Positions 48,970 through 60,905 of a stretch of DNA of 64,000 bases are shown piece after piece (the stretch's first letter is position 1; every line of letters begins with the position of its first letter). Source of the DNA: Tubiluchus corallicola (lineage: Eukaryota > Priapulida > Priapulimorpha > Priapulimorphida > Tubiluchidae); the NCBI GenBank assembly GCA_030141605.1, contig JAQGDQ010000310.1:72001-136000 (forward strand), read 5' to 3'. The notes under the pieces were generated by a model. The model saw only the letters and a program-made list of their open reading frames with translations. It was not told the DNA's origin and did no database searches. Position numbers and translations under genes: made by a program.

Positions 48970-49155
48970 TTAACGAAGTAAACCAGCTTTCATCAATTTA
49001 ATCCAACCGCTGTAGTACAGCCACATGATCATGTCGTCATATATTATATATCGTAACAACTGTAACTTGAAAATGAGCATGAGAGGTGGAACCATCCACT
49101 GGTTGTGGCTTAAGCACAGTAGAAGAGTAATGGCGAGCAATAGTCTTTTTTCCAT
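48970..49155 (-). CDS. Small ORF with signal-peptide-like start (hypothetical)
   Basis: From ATG at 49155 the frame reads MEKRLLLAITLLLCLSHNQW and runs 61 residues to a stop at 48970. The start resembles a signal peptide; the rest is hydrophobic and unrecognised. There is no splice or homology support, so it may be chance. Confidence 0.2.
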   Translation of the reverse strand: MEKRLLLAITLLLCLSHNQWMVPPLMLIFKLQLLRYIIYDDMIMWLYYSGWIKLMKAGLLR

Positions 49156-50021
49156 GATTGAAAAGCCCTCGCTAATCAGGAAAACCCATTCTGTAGGCAA
49201 AGCATCTTAATTACTAGTAAATATTTTTTCTTCATGATTATTAAGGTTGGCTGATTTAGTAACTTGCGTTCTTTTGCCACCGTATCCTATATTCACTTAA
49301 TGCTAATACTGTAAGTAAATTGCATTAAAACTAGTTATAATGTTGGGAATAAATAACCTAAGATCTATATTCATAATCAAACTGCATACATGCTACAGTA
49401 ACCATAATTTATTGTCTTGACTTTGCAAAAAGGTCCTAGATAATAATGTAAGATTCTTAAGACTATAATAACACGGTTATTATAAGCTTCATGCACTTTT
49501 TTTTAAAAAAGTAGAAAATTTCATCACTTGTGTCATTTCGACAGATTGTCAAACCATTGGGATTTACTGTGCAATTTTACTGAGGCAAATTTGATTTAAT
49601 TTTTGAAGACATGTCCTTTGTGTTGAAACCGTTTCAGACATATGAACACAATGCAATACAAATATGTTTGAAAATGTATGTATTACAAACTGCATGCACG
49701 TAGCATTATTCAATAAAGTTTCAATAGATGCTTGACTGAACACAATGTTATAAAATCTTATAATTATTATTTGCGTAACATAGCATAAGCCATGCAGGCT
49801 TGTAAAATAGTAAAGTAATATATTTCTATAACAGAAATGTACTGTTATTACATTTTTAAGAATTCAGATTAAGCAGTGTCAGACTGAGTACAAATAAAAA
49901 ATTTATTAACATTGTGATGGAGAAGTTGCTGTCGGACCATGTGGTCGCGGAAACATGCTCAACTAATCACAGTGCACTTATTCCCTTGGAAACCCGGCCA
50001 ATCTTCACAATAATCACAAAT

Positions 50022-50166
50022 ATGGCGCCGTCCGTGGTTAAGGTAGACGGGTATAAAAAAGCTTGTGAAATTTTAGAAGCTAATAAAAGTAATCCGAATG
50101 TATTTGTCCTTTTTAGTGGCGCTAAGGATGACCAGGGAAAAAGCTGGTGTCCGGATTGTGTTAAGG
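50022..50166 (+). CDS. TXNDC17: TXNDC17 exon 1
   Basis: 145 nt encoding MAPSVVKVDGYKKACEILEA through WCPDCVK plus one base; donor AAGG/GTAAGA. Confidence 0.93.
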
Positions 50167-52021
50167 GTAAGAGAAAATTCAGTTATAATTGTTGTGTTAT
50201 TAACAATTATAAATAGGGTATGTTATTATGACTTATGGTAATGCTGAAAAAAGTTATAAAGGTATGTGTTTGCCTATATACTGTTAGTGCAGTTTTTTGT
50301 TATGTTGGATTATAATAGATCATAAAATTATGTTTTGAAGTATTTTTACGTTTTAATTGATTCTTTCAACTGTTAAGAACCTTGTTACAAACAAATTTAA
50401 GTCAAATTAGCCTATAGTTATACTTATTAATATAATTTATATTCTTTTATCATCTTTCTAAAAGCTAAATTTTTTTCATTAAATGTGATTCATTAGAGTT
50501 TCATTGTTAATGACATATTCTTCTTTCTGCTGATTCATTTACAAAAGCTGATTGTATACAATTGGGATGAGCCATTTTTTATTTTGCAGCAGAGCCAGTG
50601 ATAACTGCTGAATTTCAGAAATGCCCAAATGATTTCATGCTGATTTACTGCAGTGTTGGTGACAGAGCATCTTGGAAGGACAAGACGAATGTCTTTCGCA
50701 CTGATCCAAAGCTCAGACTCAACTCGGTCCCCACTTTAGTTAAATGGGGAAAGGTGAGGAGGACATCGTTTAAGGTTTTGTCGAATTTAATAATTTAACT
50801 TATTAGCATTCTTTGCTTCCTAGGTATTGTTTCAGAGCTGCTTCTACGTGGAATGTATTGCCATTTATATTGTTTGATTAATTGATTTGGCAAATTACAT
50901 GTTACAGCATTAACGAAAATCCATTTACAAAATTTACGGTACAAATTTAGAACACGTTTCATCTCATTATTCATCAGTTCAGAGTGGGTCGGAATTTACT
51001 AATAGGTAATAAAATACTGGTACAATGAAAGAATAATGGTGATTAACTTCCTGGGATCACCAAAGTTTAAAAAACTTACTGTCAATAGGGTTCTAAACAT
51101 TATTGTTGTGGAATAATACTGTTAGGAAAAATACTTTTTAGAAGGCTACTTTGAAAAATAATACTGGGTTTGATATCATTGTAGTTTTGTAGTGTATCAC
51201 TTGCAGCAGTTTTGTTCAAGGAAAACTTTAAAAAACAAAAGGATAAGCACCTTACCTTACCACTGCCTGTGTTTAATTTGTTTCAAAAGTGTTTCACACG
51301 AAATTTTTTTGATGGAGTAGCACTTGCAGTTTTCTCACTTATATGAAAGAATTATTACCAGAGAAATATAACTTCACTTTCGCGCGGGTAGTTCTTTGCT
51401 GTTACATGCATTTCGTCATTTGCTGGTTAGACTGGCACGAGCGTCTGTATTTCGGAAACACATTGCACAAAAAACAGTTGCAGTACCTCTTAGTTCAGAG
51501 GTGTTGAGTCGTGATGTAGGACATGCATTCAAGAGCTTGTGTGTAAGCATAACGAGAAAAATTGAAATTTGATATTTAAACTTCAAATATGTCGATCTTT
51601 TGTGTATACATCACACTGAATTTTGTACTGTATTTCAACTTCCGCTTCCGCAAACAGTACAAAACACTCGTGAAATGCTTGTGCTGTTGAAAATTATGTT
51701 CAGTTGTGATGTCATCATTAGTTAGGCTCACTCGCCATCAATTAAGTTTAATTATTTGTTTAATCCTCATTTAAGTCTTATTTGGTTAACTATCAGAAAC
51801 AGTTGGCATTAGGCTTTAAAATATTTACTTTTTACCATACTTCAAAATGCGGCAGGATGTGAAAAATCACTCTGTTTTACTTTAAGTGAATTCCTAGGCA
51901 GTTTTGAACCACTTTTCTTTCATTGGTACAATTAACTGCCATTTTGTTTCAGCCTCAAAAGTTAGAAGAAGAGCAGTGTGCCGACCCAAAACTCGTAGAA
52001 ATGATGTTTGAGGAAGATTAG
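50022..52021 (+). CDS. TXNDC17: Thioredoxin domain-containing protein 17 (TRP14), 3 exons
   Basis: Exons 50022-50166, 50590-50753 and 51953-52021 join in phase (phase 1, then 0) to give 125 residues; the human protein has 123. The thioredoxin-like fold carries the family-specific active site WCPDC (residues 42-46), preceded by FSGAKDDQGKS. Downstream come SVGDRASWKDKTNVFR and the cis-Pro block SVPTLVKWG. The C-terminus LVEMMFEED matches the family end. TRP14 is a cytosolic disulfide reductase in the thioredoxin reductase system. The start at 50022 (AATATGGCG) fits the family length. An in-frame ATG at 49917 would add 35 residues with no resemblance to the family. Confidence 0.96.
50590..50753 (+). 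CDS. TXNDC17: TXNDC17 exon 2
   Basis: 164 nt. The acceptor TTTTGCAGCAG is a NAGNAG site: the first AG gives K-AEP as in vertebrates, the second would drop the Ala in frame. The donor is AAG/GTGAGG. Confidence 0.94.
51330..51885 (+). mobile_element. TTAA-ended MITE, family B, copy in TXNDC17 intron 2
   Basis: Body matches the 17.9-kb copy (GAAAGAATTATTACC, GTTACATGCATTTCG, TGTGATGTCATCATTAG) and the right end CTCTGTTTTACTTTAA is clear. The left end is degenerate. Confidence 0.75.
51953..52021 (+). CDS. TXNDC17: TXNDC17 exon 3
   Basis: 23 codons with TAG: PQKLEEEQCADPKLVEMMFE ED. Acceptor TTTTGTTTCAG. The stop is only 63 bp before a transposon insertion. Confidence 0.95.
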   Translation, partial: PQKLEEEQCADPKLVEMMFEED

Positions 52022-52181
52022 CTTTTACGCGTGGAAAAAGCGAAGTATTGAAAAGAGTGCCAACTGCTTTGATCTTACTAAGTACCGTATTTTCCCATGT
52101 ATAAGAGACCCTTGTGTATAAGAGACCCCTTCAATTTTTAGGCAAAAATTCTGGAAAAAAGTTTTTTGGTAATGAATAACT

Positions 52182-52254
52182 TTATTCATCATAGAAATCA
52201 TTAAATTCCTCATCACTCTCATCAACCGCTTCATAGTCGAACGCGACACGCCTT
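52182..52254 (-). pseudogene. Remnant of a pogo-type transposase C-terminus
   Basis: The minus-strand frame reads RVAFDYEAVDESDEEFNDFY, then DE and stop, open for only about 23 codons. An acidic tail of this kind ends many pogo/Tigger/CENP-B-like DDE transposases. It is too short to be functional. Confidence 0.5.
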
Positions 52255-52474
52255 GCTTAGGCTGACTCATCTCGTTGACCTCTGCCGACGTATCAATGAC
52301 GTCGACGGGCATGCAGAGAGCTTATGCAGATACGTTGATTAGCTGCAGAACAATCGATTTCTCTCCAATACCAAAGAGACATTTAAAAAAATAATAACTT
52401 ACCCGGTACATTAATTTTATCATTAGAATTTAGCAATGGAGAAGATTTATTGAAAGGAAACTATAATTATTCGA

Positions 52475-52480
52475 AATAAA
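52475..52480 (+). promoter_or_regulatory. Candidate TXNDC17 poly(A) signal inside the transposon
   Basis: AATAAA 454 bp after the TXNDC17 stop and the first clear signal I see, lying within the inserted element. Confidence 0.4.
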
Positions 52481-52914
52481 ACAGTTGTAGAGCACTTATT
52501 TCTTTAAAATCATTAGTGTCACAATTTATGCATCTTATTGAAAAGACTTACTCCCATGTATAAGAGACCCCCTATTTTTAAAGTGAAAATTCTGAGCAAA
52601 AAAGGGTCTCTTATACATGGGAAAATACGGTAATTACTGCAGGATCCGGTACATCATAAGCCTTGATCAAACTTACAATGAGGAGCTTCAGCAAGTTTGT
52701 TATGCTATCTTTCCAAGGGAAGAAAATGTAATTTGTGTATTATTTGTTTGCTTATAAAACAGCATTTGTATCACTTTTGAAAGGGCAAACTTCTATTTCA
52801 CTTGTGGATGTAATTTGACACATACGAGTAGTTTTTACATTTGCAGTTGTTTAGCTGTGTGTTAGCTTTACACACAGTATGTATTTCATCTAATGTTTTT
52901 ATTATTTAAGCATT

Positions 52915-53378
52915 TAAATGTGTGCTTGCGTAGCAAAATCGTCCATAAGTTGACAGTTAAGTTTTCCTACTCATTCACAATTTCCATTTCATGAGGATCA
53001 TTTTGATACCAAGTTCATCACTCTATGTTATTTCTAAGCTAAAATAATCTACGTTGAAGTTGAGGTGCAGGCTGCACACTGAAAAACGTAACCTTGAGAA
53101 AATCACTGTTAAAGTTAGCCATTGTTTTTTGTTGCATTTCTACAAAACCCTTACCAACAAATATCGTACAACCGTACAAATATCGGACTTTGCAAGAGCA
53201 TGTTGAAGTTATGTTTAAATCCAGTCCATGGCTCTTCCTGACAAAGATCTGGACTTGACAACAGAAAAAAACACTTAGCAAAATGACAGCTTCCAGGAAC
53301 TACTATCAGATTTAAAAATAGGAGTTTTTTACAATTGCAGTACTAGTTTCTAGACAGAAAAGTGGATAATGAGTTATA
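52915..53378 (-). repeat. Dispersed repeat of about 470 bp, copy 2 (inverted)
   Basis: Reverse-complement match to 43538-44010, including TTGATACCAAGTTCATC, AACGTAACCTTGAG and AGTACTAGTTTCTAGAC. Open frames here share no supportable coding sequence with the other copy. Confidence 0.8.
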
Positions 53379-53840
53379 ATGAAAGCTAAATTATTGTTTT
53401 TGAGCTATATTGCAATACACTGTAGTGTTGTTATTGTTATCTTTTGATTATTAGATAATGCTGAACATTATTCATTGTGTGTTAATACACTGTGCGGTAG
53501 TACAAGAAGTACAGTATATTGTGCGGTAGTACATTGTGCGGTAGTACAAGTAGCATATACGCATAATAAAACCTTTGAAAATGAGCTAACGAGACAAATG
53601 CCAAACGCTTAAAGTAATTTGCTTGACAAAACATGGCAAATTGGCATGAAAGAATCAAAACATTGCTGCGTGTGTACGTAAGTATTTTCACTGACTACTT
53701 TCAAATTTGTGTTTTAACACCCCGTTGTATTGTGTTTAATTTATTTAATTGAGTCGTGAGTCAGGCCGAATTTTGCATCTTAAAGTTTTGCTCACTACAT
53801 AATTCTTATTGCACGTTTTTAATGCACAAGATACGCGAAG

Positions 53841-53926
53841 AAAGCATGAGAAGCTTTGACAGTCACTGTAAGTTGCTGCTTAAAGAAGCATGAGAAGCTT
53901 TGACAGTCACTGTAAGTTGCTGCTTA
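53841..53926. repeat. 44-bp direct duplication
   Basis: AAGCATGAGAAGCTTTGACA followed by GTCACTGTAAGTTGCTGCTTA occurs twice in succession, the second copy running into the left TTAC end of the adjacent MITE. Confidence 0.9.
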
Positions 53927-54465
53927 CATGAAAACCGGATGATTGTGTAAATACGAGTTCAGAATAAAGAATGCTCTAAAATATTGAAAACTACAATAGC
54001 TTTTTTAAAATCAACGCTTAGATTAAAGAATAATTACCTCGGATACTCAAATTTCGTTAAACTTTCAAAGCTATGCGCGGCTCGGTGAATCTACTAAGAT
54101 TGGCAGCGGTACCTTTTTGTCACATTCGCGTAGCCGACAAATAGAAGGCGGTACCGTGATAACCGTGATCATGAATTGCAGTGTTAGTTTCTGACATCAT
54201 ATGATGTAGAGCCCATTTTCGTGACATCACGCGTTTAAGCAGTAACACGCAAACATGCTTGGCGCGCAAGAGAAGACGCCATTGCACAAACTGTGGTTAG
54301 TTTCTGACATAGGCAACAGCTGTTTTCGTTTACCATTAATTAACTTTCCAAGCTAATTATTCAAATATGAGAAACAATTGCTAACTTTTATAGGCAAGAA
54401 AATGTATATTTTGGACAGTACATTAAAATGAGATTGAGCCTAAACAATCATCCGGTTTTCCTTTA
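53924..54465. mobile_element. TTAA-ended MITE, family A, copy 3
   Basis: TTACATGAAAACCGGATGAT on the left, ATCATCCGGTTTTCCTTTAA on the right, 542 bp. Very close to the 16.79-kb copy over its whole length. Confidence 0.88.
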
Positions 54466-55439
54466 AGCATCTTTGAATTTCGAAAATATTGTTAATAAAT
54501 TCGTTAAATATTTTAGTGACAAATGTTTGTTTAATCTAATTATCATTGACAGTTATTTACCACAGGATGTACTAATTACAATATTAAAAAGCATGCACCA
54601 GTCGATATGAAATTGTGAATATTTAATATGGGTAATTGTCATTAGGTGGCAGCAAGCATCAGCGACAGTGGTGACTGTGATTTCAGTAATTGATGTTAAA
54701 CATATAAAGCATATAACGTACATAATAAACGTATGTTATTTTATGTAACAGGATAAAAGTCGATTCATTTTTATTATTTAAATAATTACGCACATTAATC
54801 TGGGCAGTTTAAGATTTTGGTCATTTGTGATCAAACATTTCTGGAAAATATTTATGCTGTATTTTTATTATATTGAGTGTTTCTAACATTTTATGCTGTG
54901 GCCTTAACAGTTTATATATATATATATATGGTACCGTATGTTGCCATATGCATTAGTTGCTACATTCAATAAAGTGTGATCGTTTGCTTAATTGTTATTT
55001 ATTAAATATATGGTTGTGTTTGCGAAAGCAAAAAGAATGTGTTAGTTGTTGATTTTTGCTGTCGACTATAGTATACCTGCACTATAATTATATCTTTTCT
55101 ATGATATCGTATACAGCTTTTCTGTAATAGAATTTTTGATGAATTTAATTGAAATCAAAGTGGTTGTATACGATTGCATTTAATTTTATCACAAATCGTT
55201 CACACTGTTTTGCCTAGACAAACGTAAACGACTGAATCGAATGGGCGCCTTAAATTGTAAATCTTTTCCATAAAACAGGTATTGGGTAAAATGGTCACAG
55301 TTCCTAGCCATCAAAGCTTTGACATGAGCTTAACCAATGCTTGTGAACTTTAAACTGATGTTCTGACACAATTATAAAAATGTAGAAGTGGAAAACATTA
55401 ATTTGATAGTCCAACGGTAAATTACACAACCTGCAAAAG
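54466..55439. other. AT-rich intergenic stretch, nothing identified
   Basis: Contains only a short (TA)n run near 54914-54928. No exon or mobile-element ends were recognised. Confidence 0.55.
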
Positions 55440-56040
55440 TTTTAAAAGTACCGCTATTTGGCGTCATATGATCAAAAGACTAGCCGCTACCGTGCGTGAA
55501 CGACACACCTTGCTGTATTCGGTCACGTGACACGTTCTCGTCTGCTGTATGGTCAATGACTCACAGTGTCAAACAAGTTGTCGTCGTGTTTGCAAGCGTA
55601 GTTGATTTGCTGTACCTACAGTTACACAGCCTTCAGACTGCTGTGTTTCGAAGGTTAACGTTGGTTCTTACGTGAAAGAAGTAGGCCTATCCCGTTAGTT
55701 TCACCTTCGTTTTGTATTCGTGTTATCTGAATGTGTGTCTACAAGAACGTGAAATTTAGCTGGACTTGAGACACCGTAGGGTCCCGTGTGATCGACATTC
55801 GTTCTAGATTACGTTTTAACTTTATTGGTGACTTTCGAATTATGTGAAGGCGTGTCCATTACATTCATTACGTTTTTTTTATTATATAACATTTGTGAAC
55901 GATAGGTTTGTGTATGAATTTACAGAATTTATTATGAGCTATTGACGAACTTTGAACTTTTGTACCAACTGCATGGACAGTCAGATTACTGACCAGTATA
56001 ACAGTCTTCAACATCTTATTGTTGGATTATTTAAAGTACC
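55440..56040 (+). promoter_or_regulatory. Promoter/5' UTR-like block
   Basis: A less AT-rich stretch with the palindrome GTCACGTGAC (55522-55531, an E-box of USF/TFE type) and TGACTCAC. It precedes an ATG in strong context (ACCATGG at 56041). Upstream ATGs are present. Transcription is inferred, not shown. Confidence 0.35.
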
Positions 56041-56053
56041 ATGGAAGATCTAG
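56041..56053 (+). CDS. Possible first coding exon of an unidentified gene (partial)
   Basis: ACC-ATG-GAA-GAT-CTA-G is followed by the donor GTGAGA, giving MEDL and one base. No second exon was recognised to the right, so a long first intron leaving the window would be required. Confidence 0.28.
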
Positions 56054-57187
56054 GTGAGAATTTAACTCATTATTATATACAATCTATTGCTTTTAATTGC
56101 GTAGCGAGACTAAGCCGTGCATCTGTGATAGGAATTAATGATACCACTTACATAATAATATTATAATAATAAAATTCTTTATTGCTATTAGAATTACACA
56201 TCATTGAACTGTGAACTGCACATGTACAGTACTTGCTTTGTTAATCTCAATATATATATATATATATGTAGGCAGCTAGGCCACATCCTGGTACGAATTC
56301 CATTATTTTGAAACTGCATACTTAATTAGATGTATTTTTTACCTAGTATGCCAATGCATTTATATATAAGTCATAAGTCATTTATTTCACATTACACATT
56401 TACAATAGTTTCATATACAACATGTAGTGAAAAGGCCTACAATGAACATAATACAAATAAGCTTTTTATTGTTTCTGCACAAGAAAAGCCTCACACACTG
56501 TTCACCTATATACAAATGTAAATGTGTTGCGGGCAATCAAAAAGCAAGGCTTGTTAGATTGTCCCACACAGTGAAAGAAAAAAAAGTAATAAAAATAATC
56601 TGAAAATTTAAAGTGAATCGTATGATAAAAAAACATTTAGTGTTTTAAAGTGTAACAGTTAATATGATTTATGTATGTTACATCTACATAAATGTATGTA
56701 CATTACTGTATGTGTGCAGAGCAGGGTTAGAAGTATCAAATGTTTTCCAAAGGAAATACAATTCTAATAGGGAAGAGTCCCATGCTAGCCATTAACTCCT
56801 CACATTTGACCTCTCTGTTCTGGTCTGCGTAATGGCTATTCCATACGGAACTATTGTTTATGGCTGTAAATTATTAAGGAATATGAGTTGAGATCTATTA
56901 TACTGTACCTTTTATAAATTAAAATTGTTCGTGTAAAAAGTGTGCGCGACGATGGAATAATTATTAGATTCAAGTGAATTCTTACTTCTCACATTCTTAA
57001 ACATTACATTTGCAATATAACGTGGTATTATATATACATAATACTTTTATACTGTAGGCGCGATAAACCAAAAAAGATTCATAAGTTTATGTATGGTTCC
57101 GGGTAAGACCGTGCTGTTGTTGTTCGTACAGTAACTGTACCTACGCAAAGTACTGTTATATTTACTAGTAGTAATGTTAGTGCTAGT

Positions 57188-57572
57188 CAGGGCCTATTTC
57201 AGGGGGGGGGGAAGTGGGGACACTTCCCCGGGGCCTCACCCTCCAGGGGGGCCTCGTGCCAAGGTAACATTTTTTTGCTTTATGCGAACATACTGCCTCC
57301 TCTCTCTCTCCCTCCCTCTCTCTCTCTCTCTTGCCGCACGCGCGCCGTTTGCCAGTATTGACAAGTATTAAGGACTGGTCTTGAGAATAAAGCAGTTTTT
57401 CTTTCAATTGTTCTTTCCTTTAACAACTGTATAACTCCATATTTTCTCTTCGAAAATGCTTCTCCGGCGTTCTAGCAGTTCAAAAATTTTCTGGGCGCCA
57501 ACCATGGTAGCGCCCGGCCCCAGGCGCTTCGCCCCACTTCCCCGGGCTTCGCCTAGGCTGAAATAGGCCCTG
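57188..57572. mobile_element. hAT MITE with perfect 15-bp ends and 8-bp target duplication
   Basis: CAGGGCCTATTTCAG at the left, CTGAAATAGGCCCTG at the right, flanked on both sides by GTGCTAGT (57180-57187 and 57573-57580). 385 bp, GC-rich, with a G run, a CT microsatellite and CCCCGGG boxes inside. No transposase. Confidence 0.93.
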
Positions 57573-57580
57573 GTGCTAGT

Positions 57581-59900
57581 ACTGTACTTAATGTACTTTG
57601 TATGATTGTTGGTGTTGTCTCCTTCTGATTCATACGAAAAATATGCCGTTTTTAAACACTCGCTTTACATTTTCTCTTTGGCTTATGAATACTTTTGGTT
57701 CTGAATATTGTGCAGTTGGCGATTTTGATGTCTAATGAAACATCGTTTTGTAAGTTCCCCAAACTTTTGCATTTTGATCTATTATTAAAGGGCTGCACAG
57801 TTACTGTGGTGTCTAAGCCTGTAGACAAATTCCTTGTAATTTGAGTAGATTCGGGTCATCACAATCCCTACTTTTGGCTGCAGAAATTAGGTCTGGGCCA
57901 CTGTCAGACATCAAATAGCTGATTTGTCTTGACAAAGTCCCTGAACCGAAAATTTGATTCGTATGAATTATTTATCTGCAGCAATGAACATATAGTTAGC
58001 TATAATTTTGGACTAAACAAGATCATGAAAGACTTCAATGCGTGATGCTATTTGATATCTTGCACATCTAAGTATCTTCAAAAGACTTTAAAGTGTAAAA
58101 CCTGGCAACATTGATTGTTTGTTCGTTCTAGTAGTTTGCTTTGCTCTTATTAAATGTTAAAGAATCGATTTAAGAATCGCATAAATTCTTCTCGATTCGA
58201 ATTTCTAAAAATGCTCAATTCTTCCGATACCGAGCACTCGTTCCATCACAACTTTTCAGACCATGAACTTGTTAACAAGCGCATTTACAAAGACCTTGTG
58301 CCCGACAGGAGTCGTCCGTTCTGCATTTTCTGCAAATGCTGTAGCAGAGGTCTGCCAATTGTACACCAGAGAAATATTAATTATCTAATATTTTGTCGTC
58401 GTTACCACACTCAGTATTTATTCTATTTCGAGATAAAAGAAACACACGTGTGACTGTGTTTACAATGATAATAAATTCACATATTAATTCACAACAAACT
58501 CAACATTGCGCACGTGGCCCGCGCATTCTGTCCTAATAAAAATGCCGTTATAATTTTCAGAAATTCGCGAATCAAAATATTTTTGCAAGTCTGTTAGCAT
58601 TCTAACGTACGCGATGCACTCCGTGTTATGATTATTTTAATTTCTATTTGCTTTTGCACAGGCACATTGCACTGCCCGCTTAAAAGTGTAAATTTGGTTT
58701 GTTCGATGATCGATTTAGTTCAAGGTTTGGTAGTGTTAAATCTGGTCAGTGACTGTTGGGAAGACAGTTAGGCAGTTACGTGTACAGGGCCGTCCAGAAA
58801 AAAACATTCCTCCAAACCAAGGCGTGGCCCTGGTTGAGGCATTTGTGGTGGAGACTCATGACATTGTATATTTCGGTTTCTGTTCTCTCTAAAGAGCTGT
58901 AAATTTCCCCTATAAAGTGACGCTAGTAGTTTTTTCTACACGGTGTTCAGACAATGAGCAAAATGGACATTTTTGGACGATTTTTATCCGCCGTTCCTAG
59001 GGGGTCCTAGTGACACTGAGTAGGAGTCTTGGAGGGAAATTTAGAACTTTTTAGAAAGAGGAGACATGGTGTTGTTTTTAATAATGTAGGGGTTTTAAAA
59101 ATGCCTGTTCCAGCATGAAAGGAATTTTACCGAGTTAATATGACAGAACGTTTTTTTCTGTACGACCCTTGAGTTAATAACGGACAATATTCCAATTAGC
59201 TGTGCACATTAAGTGGACCCTTTACGCGTTTAACTCACCAGTGAATCATAGCATGCGCATGCGCGAACTCATTAGAAAATAACAAGCATGCTAGAGCGGA
59301 ATTACTGACAACAATGCCGGTTTTGAGTTGATCTCAAGACGGATCTTAACAATCTTAGTTAAATAACTTCAAGCAGGAACTGCCAATACTACTGAATGTT
59401 TTCTTTCACTGTATTTAGCAGTCCCAGGTTCAAGACACTTTGCAATTCTGTCATTAATTTTTCAGAAGCATTCACGAACTTGACCGAAAATATTCAAGGT
59501 CACCAACTTTCGGTAGGTTTGCTATTAAATGGGAGTGACAGTCTTGCTGAACATGAAAATGTTATTCTGATATTAACGTTATTGAACTTACGGAACGAAA
59601 CGGCAGGTTTTGCCATGACTAAGATTGTTAATATTGTGCAAAAATTTATCATAACTATTTGTACTAATTCTATTTGTAAATTATATATAATGTACGTAGC
59701 TTACCAAAGATTTATACTAATCTCGTAAATTGAGACAAATATTATTAAGTGTAATTTCACTATTATTTTTTGATGTTCCATCAGCTGTCCAGACGACTTT
59801 AAATAGGCTTGTGCGCTGCTTCATGGAAACTGTTTAAAGTGTTGGTATAATAATAAATACTTATTTAAACCAACCCGACCGAAATAAGACTAATAAAAAC
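57581..59900. other. Intergenic or intronic stretch without a recognised gene
   Basis: Frames of about 100 codons at 58154-58453 and 59396-59728 were read and not recognised. The first has a Cys-rich patch (FCIFCKCCSRG) but no splice context. A block near 58965-59005 is shared with 24.97 kb. Confidence 0.45.
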
Positions 59901-60220
59901 TATGCTGCATAGACAAGTACTGAAATTTGCTGAGTCAGTTGGGCTATACTTGTAAAAGTGACTTGTAATGCGTGGTGGGCTAATGTTTTCGATACAGAAC
60001 TGGTGTCCAGCAAGCATTTTCGTTTTTTGCAGCTCTACCATTGTTATTTGTGTTCTTATGCTGCATAGACAAGTACTGAAATTTGCTGAGTCAGTTGGGC
60101 TACACTTGTAAAAGAGACATAATGCATGGTGGACTAATGTTTTGGATACAGAACTGTTGCCTATCAAGCATTTTTATTTTTTGCAGTTCTACCATTGCTA
60201 TTTGTGTTCTTATGCTGCAA
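59901..60220. repeat. 155-bp tandem duplication
   Basis: TATGCTGCATAGACAAGTAC and about 135 further bases repeat at 59901 and 60057, with the start of a third copy at 60211. The minus-strand frame with two similar halves (FSTCLCS) is a product of the duplication. Confidence 0.92.
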
Positions 60221-60905
60221 TATCAAATCGTCACATAACCGAGTAGTTGTTGTTTGTAAAGCTATTGCAAATAATTATTCAATATTTACATACGTAAAAT
60301 GTTCTTAAGCACCGATTGTATCAAAACTTGGTCGAATTTTGCAGTGTATTATTCGTTTAACGCCCGTGTTTGTTAAAATTTCATTGAACAGCATTACTCA
60401 AGTATACTAAAATCATTACACAAGACTCGCACTCCCGCTCCAAAATATTAGAGCAAATACGGTATTCCTTATTTGGGAGGGTCACGAGGGAGGCCCGGCG
60501 TCATCGCCTAGTTATTTATAGCCACTGTGTCAGTGTAACATTCGGGCAAATGCTAGATTAGTGTGTGTTGGTAGTGGTCCGCTCATTTTAGGATTATTTT
60601 CATACGCACAAAAGTGCTTTCAGGCTTCGGCTAAGTAGGGTGAGTATGATTGTGTTTTGAATGGATTAGCCGTGGAATTTTCCCGTATTGTTGATCCCGC
60701 TGATGGTTGCCGGACTGATTCGTGGTGTTTGGTGGTCTGTTCGGGACGATCGAGTGCCGGGAGATATTGAATCATGGCTGCCATGCATGCTGTACGCGGG
60801 GGCTTCGTGTTTAGTGGTGCATGTCACCAAGTGTATCATTGCAACAGTCCACGCCTGGTTGGCATCGCGACACGAGTTATGTGACGGTGATGCAGATATG
60901 ATAAT

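Larger units (their letters stand above)
52085..52630 (-). mobile_element. pogo-like element with perfect 27-bp inverted ends, in the TXNDC17 3' UTR
   Basis: The left end CCGTATTTTCCCATGTATAA, continuing GAGACCC, is perfectly mirrored at 52604-52630, and TA flanks both sides. Extra sub-terminal copies of GTATAAGAGACCCC lie at about 52115 and 52560. 546 bp, deleted internally; a short transposase tail survives on the minus strand. Confidence 0.92.

Noticed and set aside
58154-58453. 99-aa frame with a Cys cluster
   Set aside because: Not recognised, no splice signals in phase and no Kozak context; length is within chance expectation.
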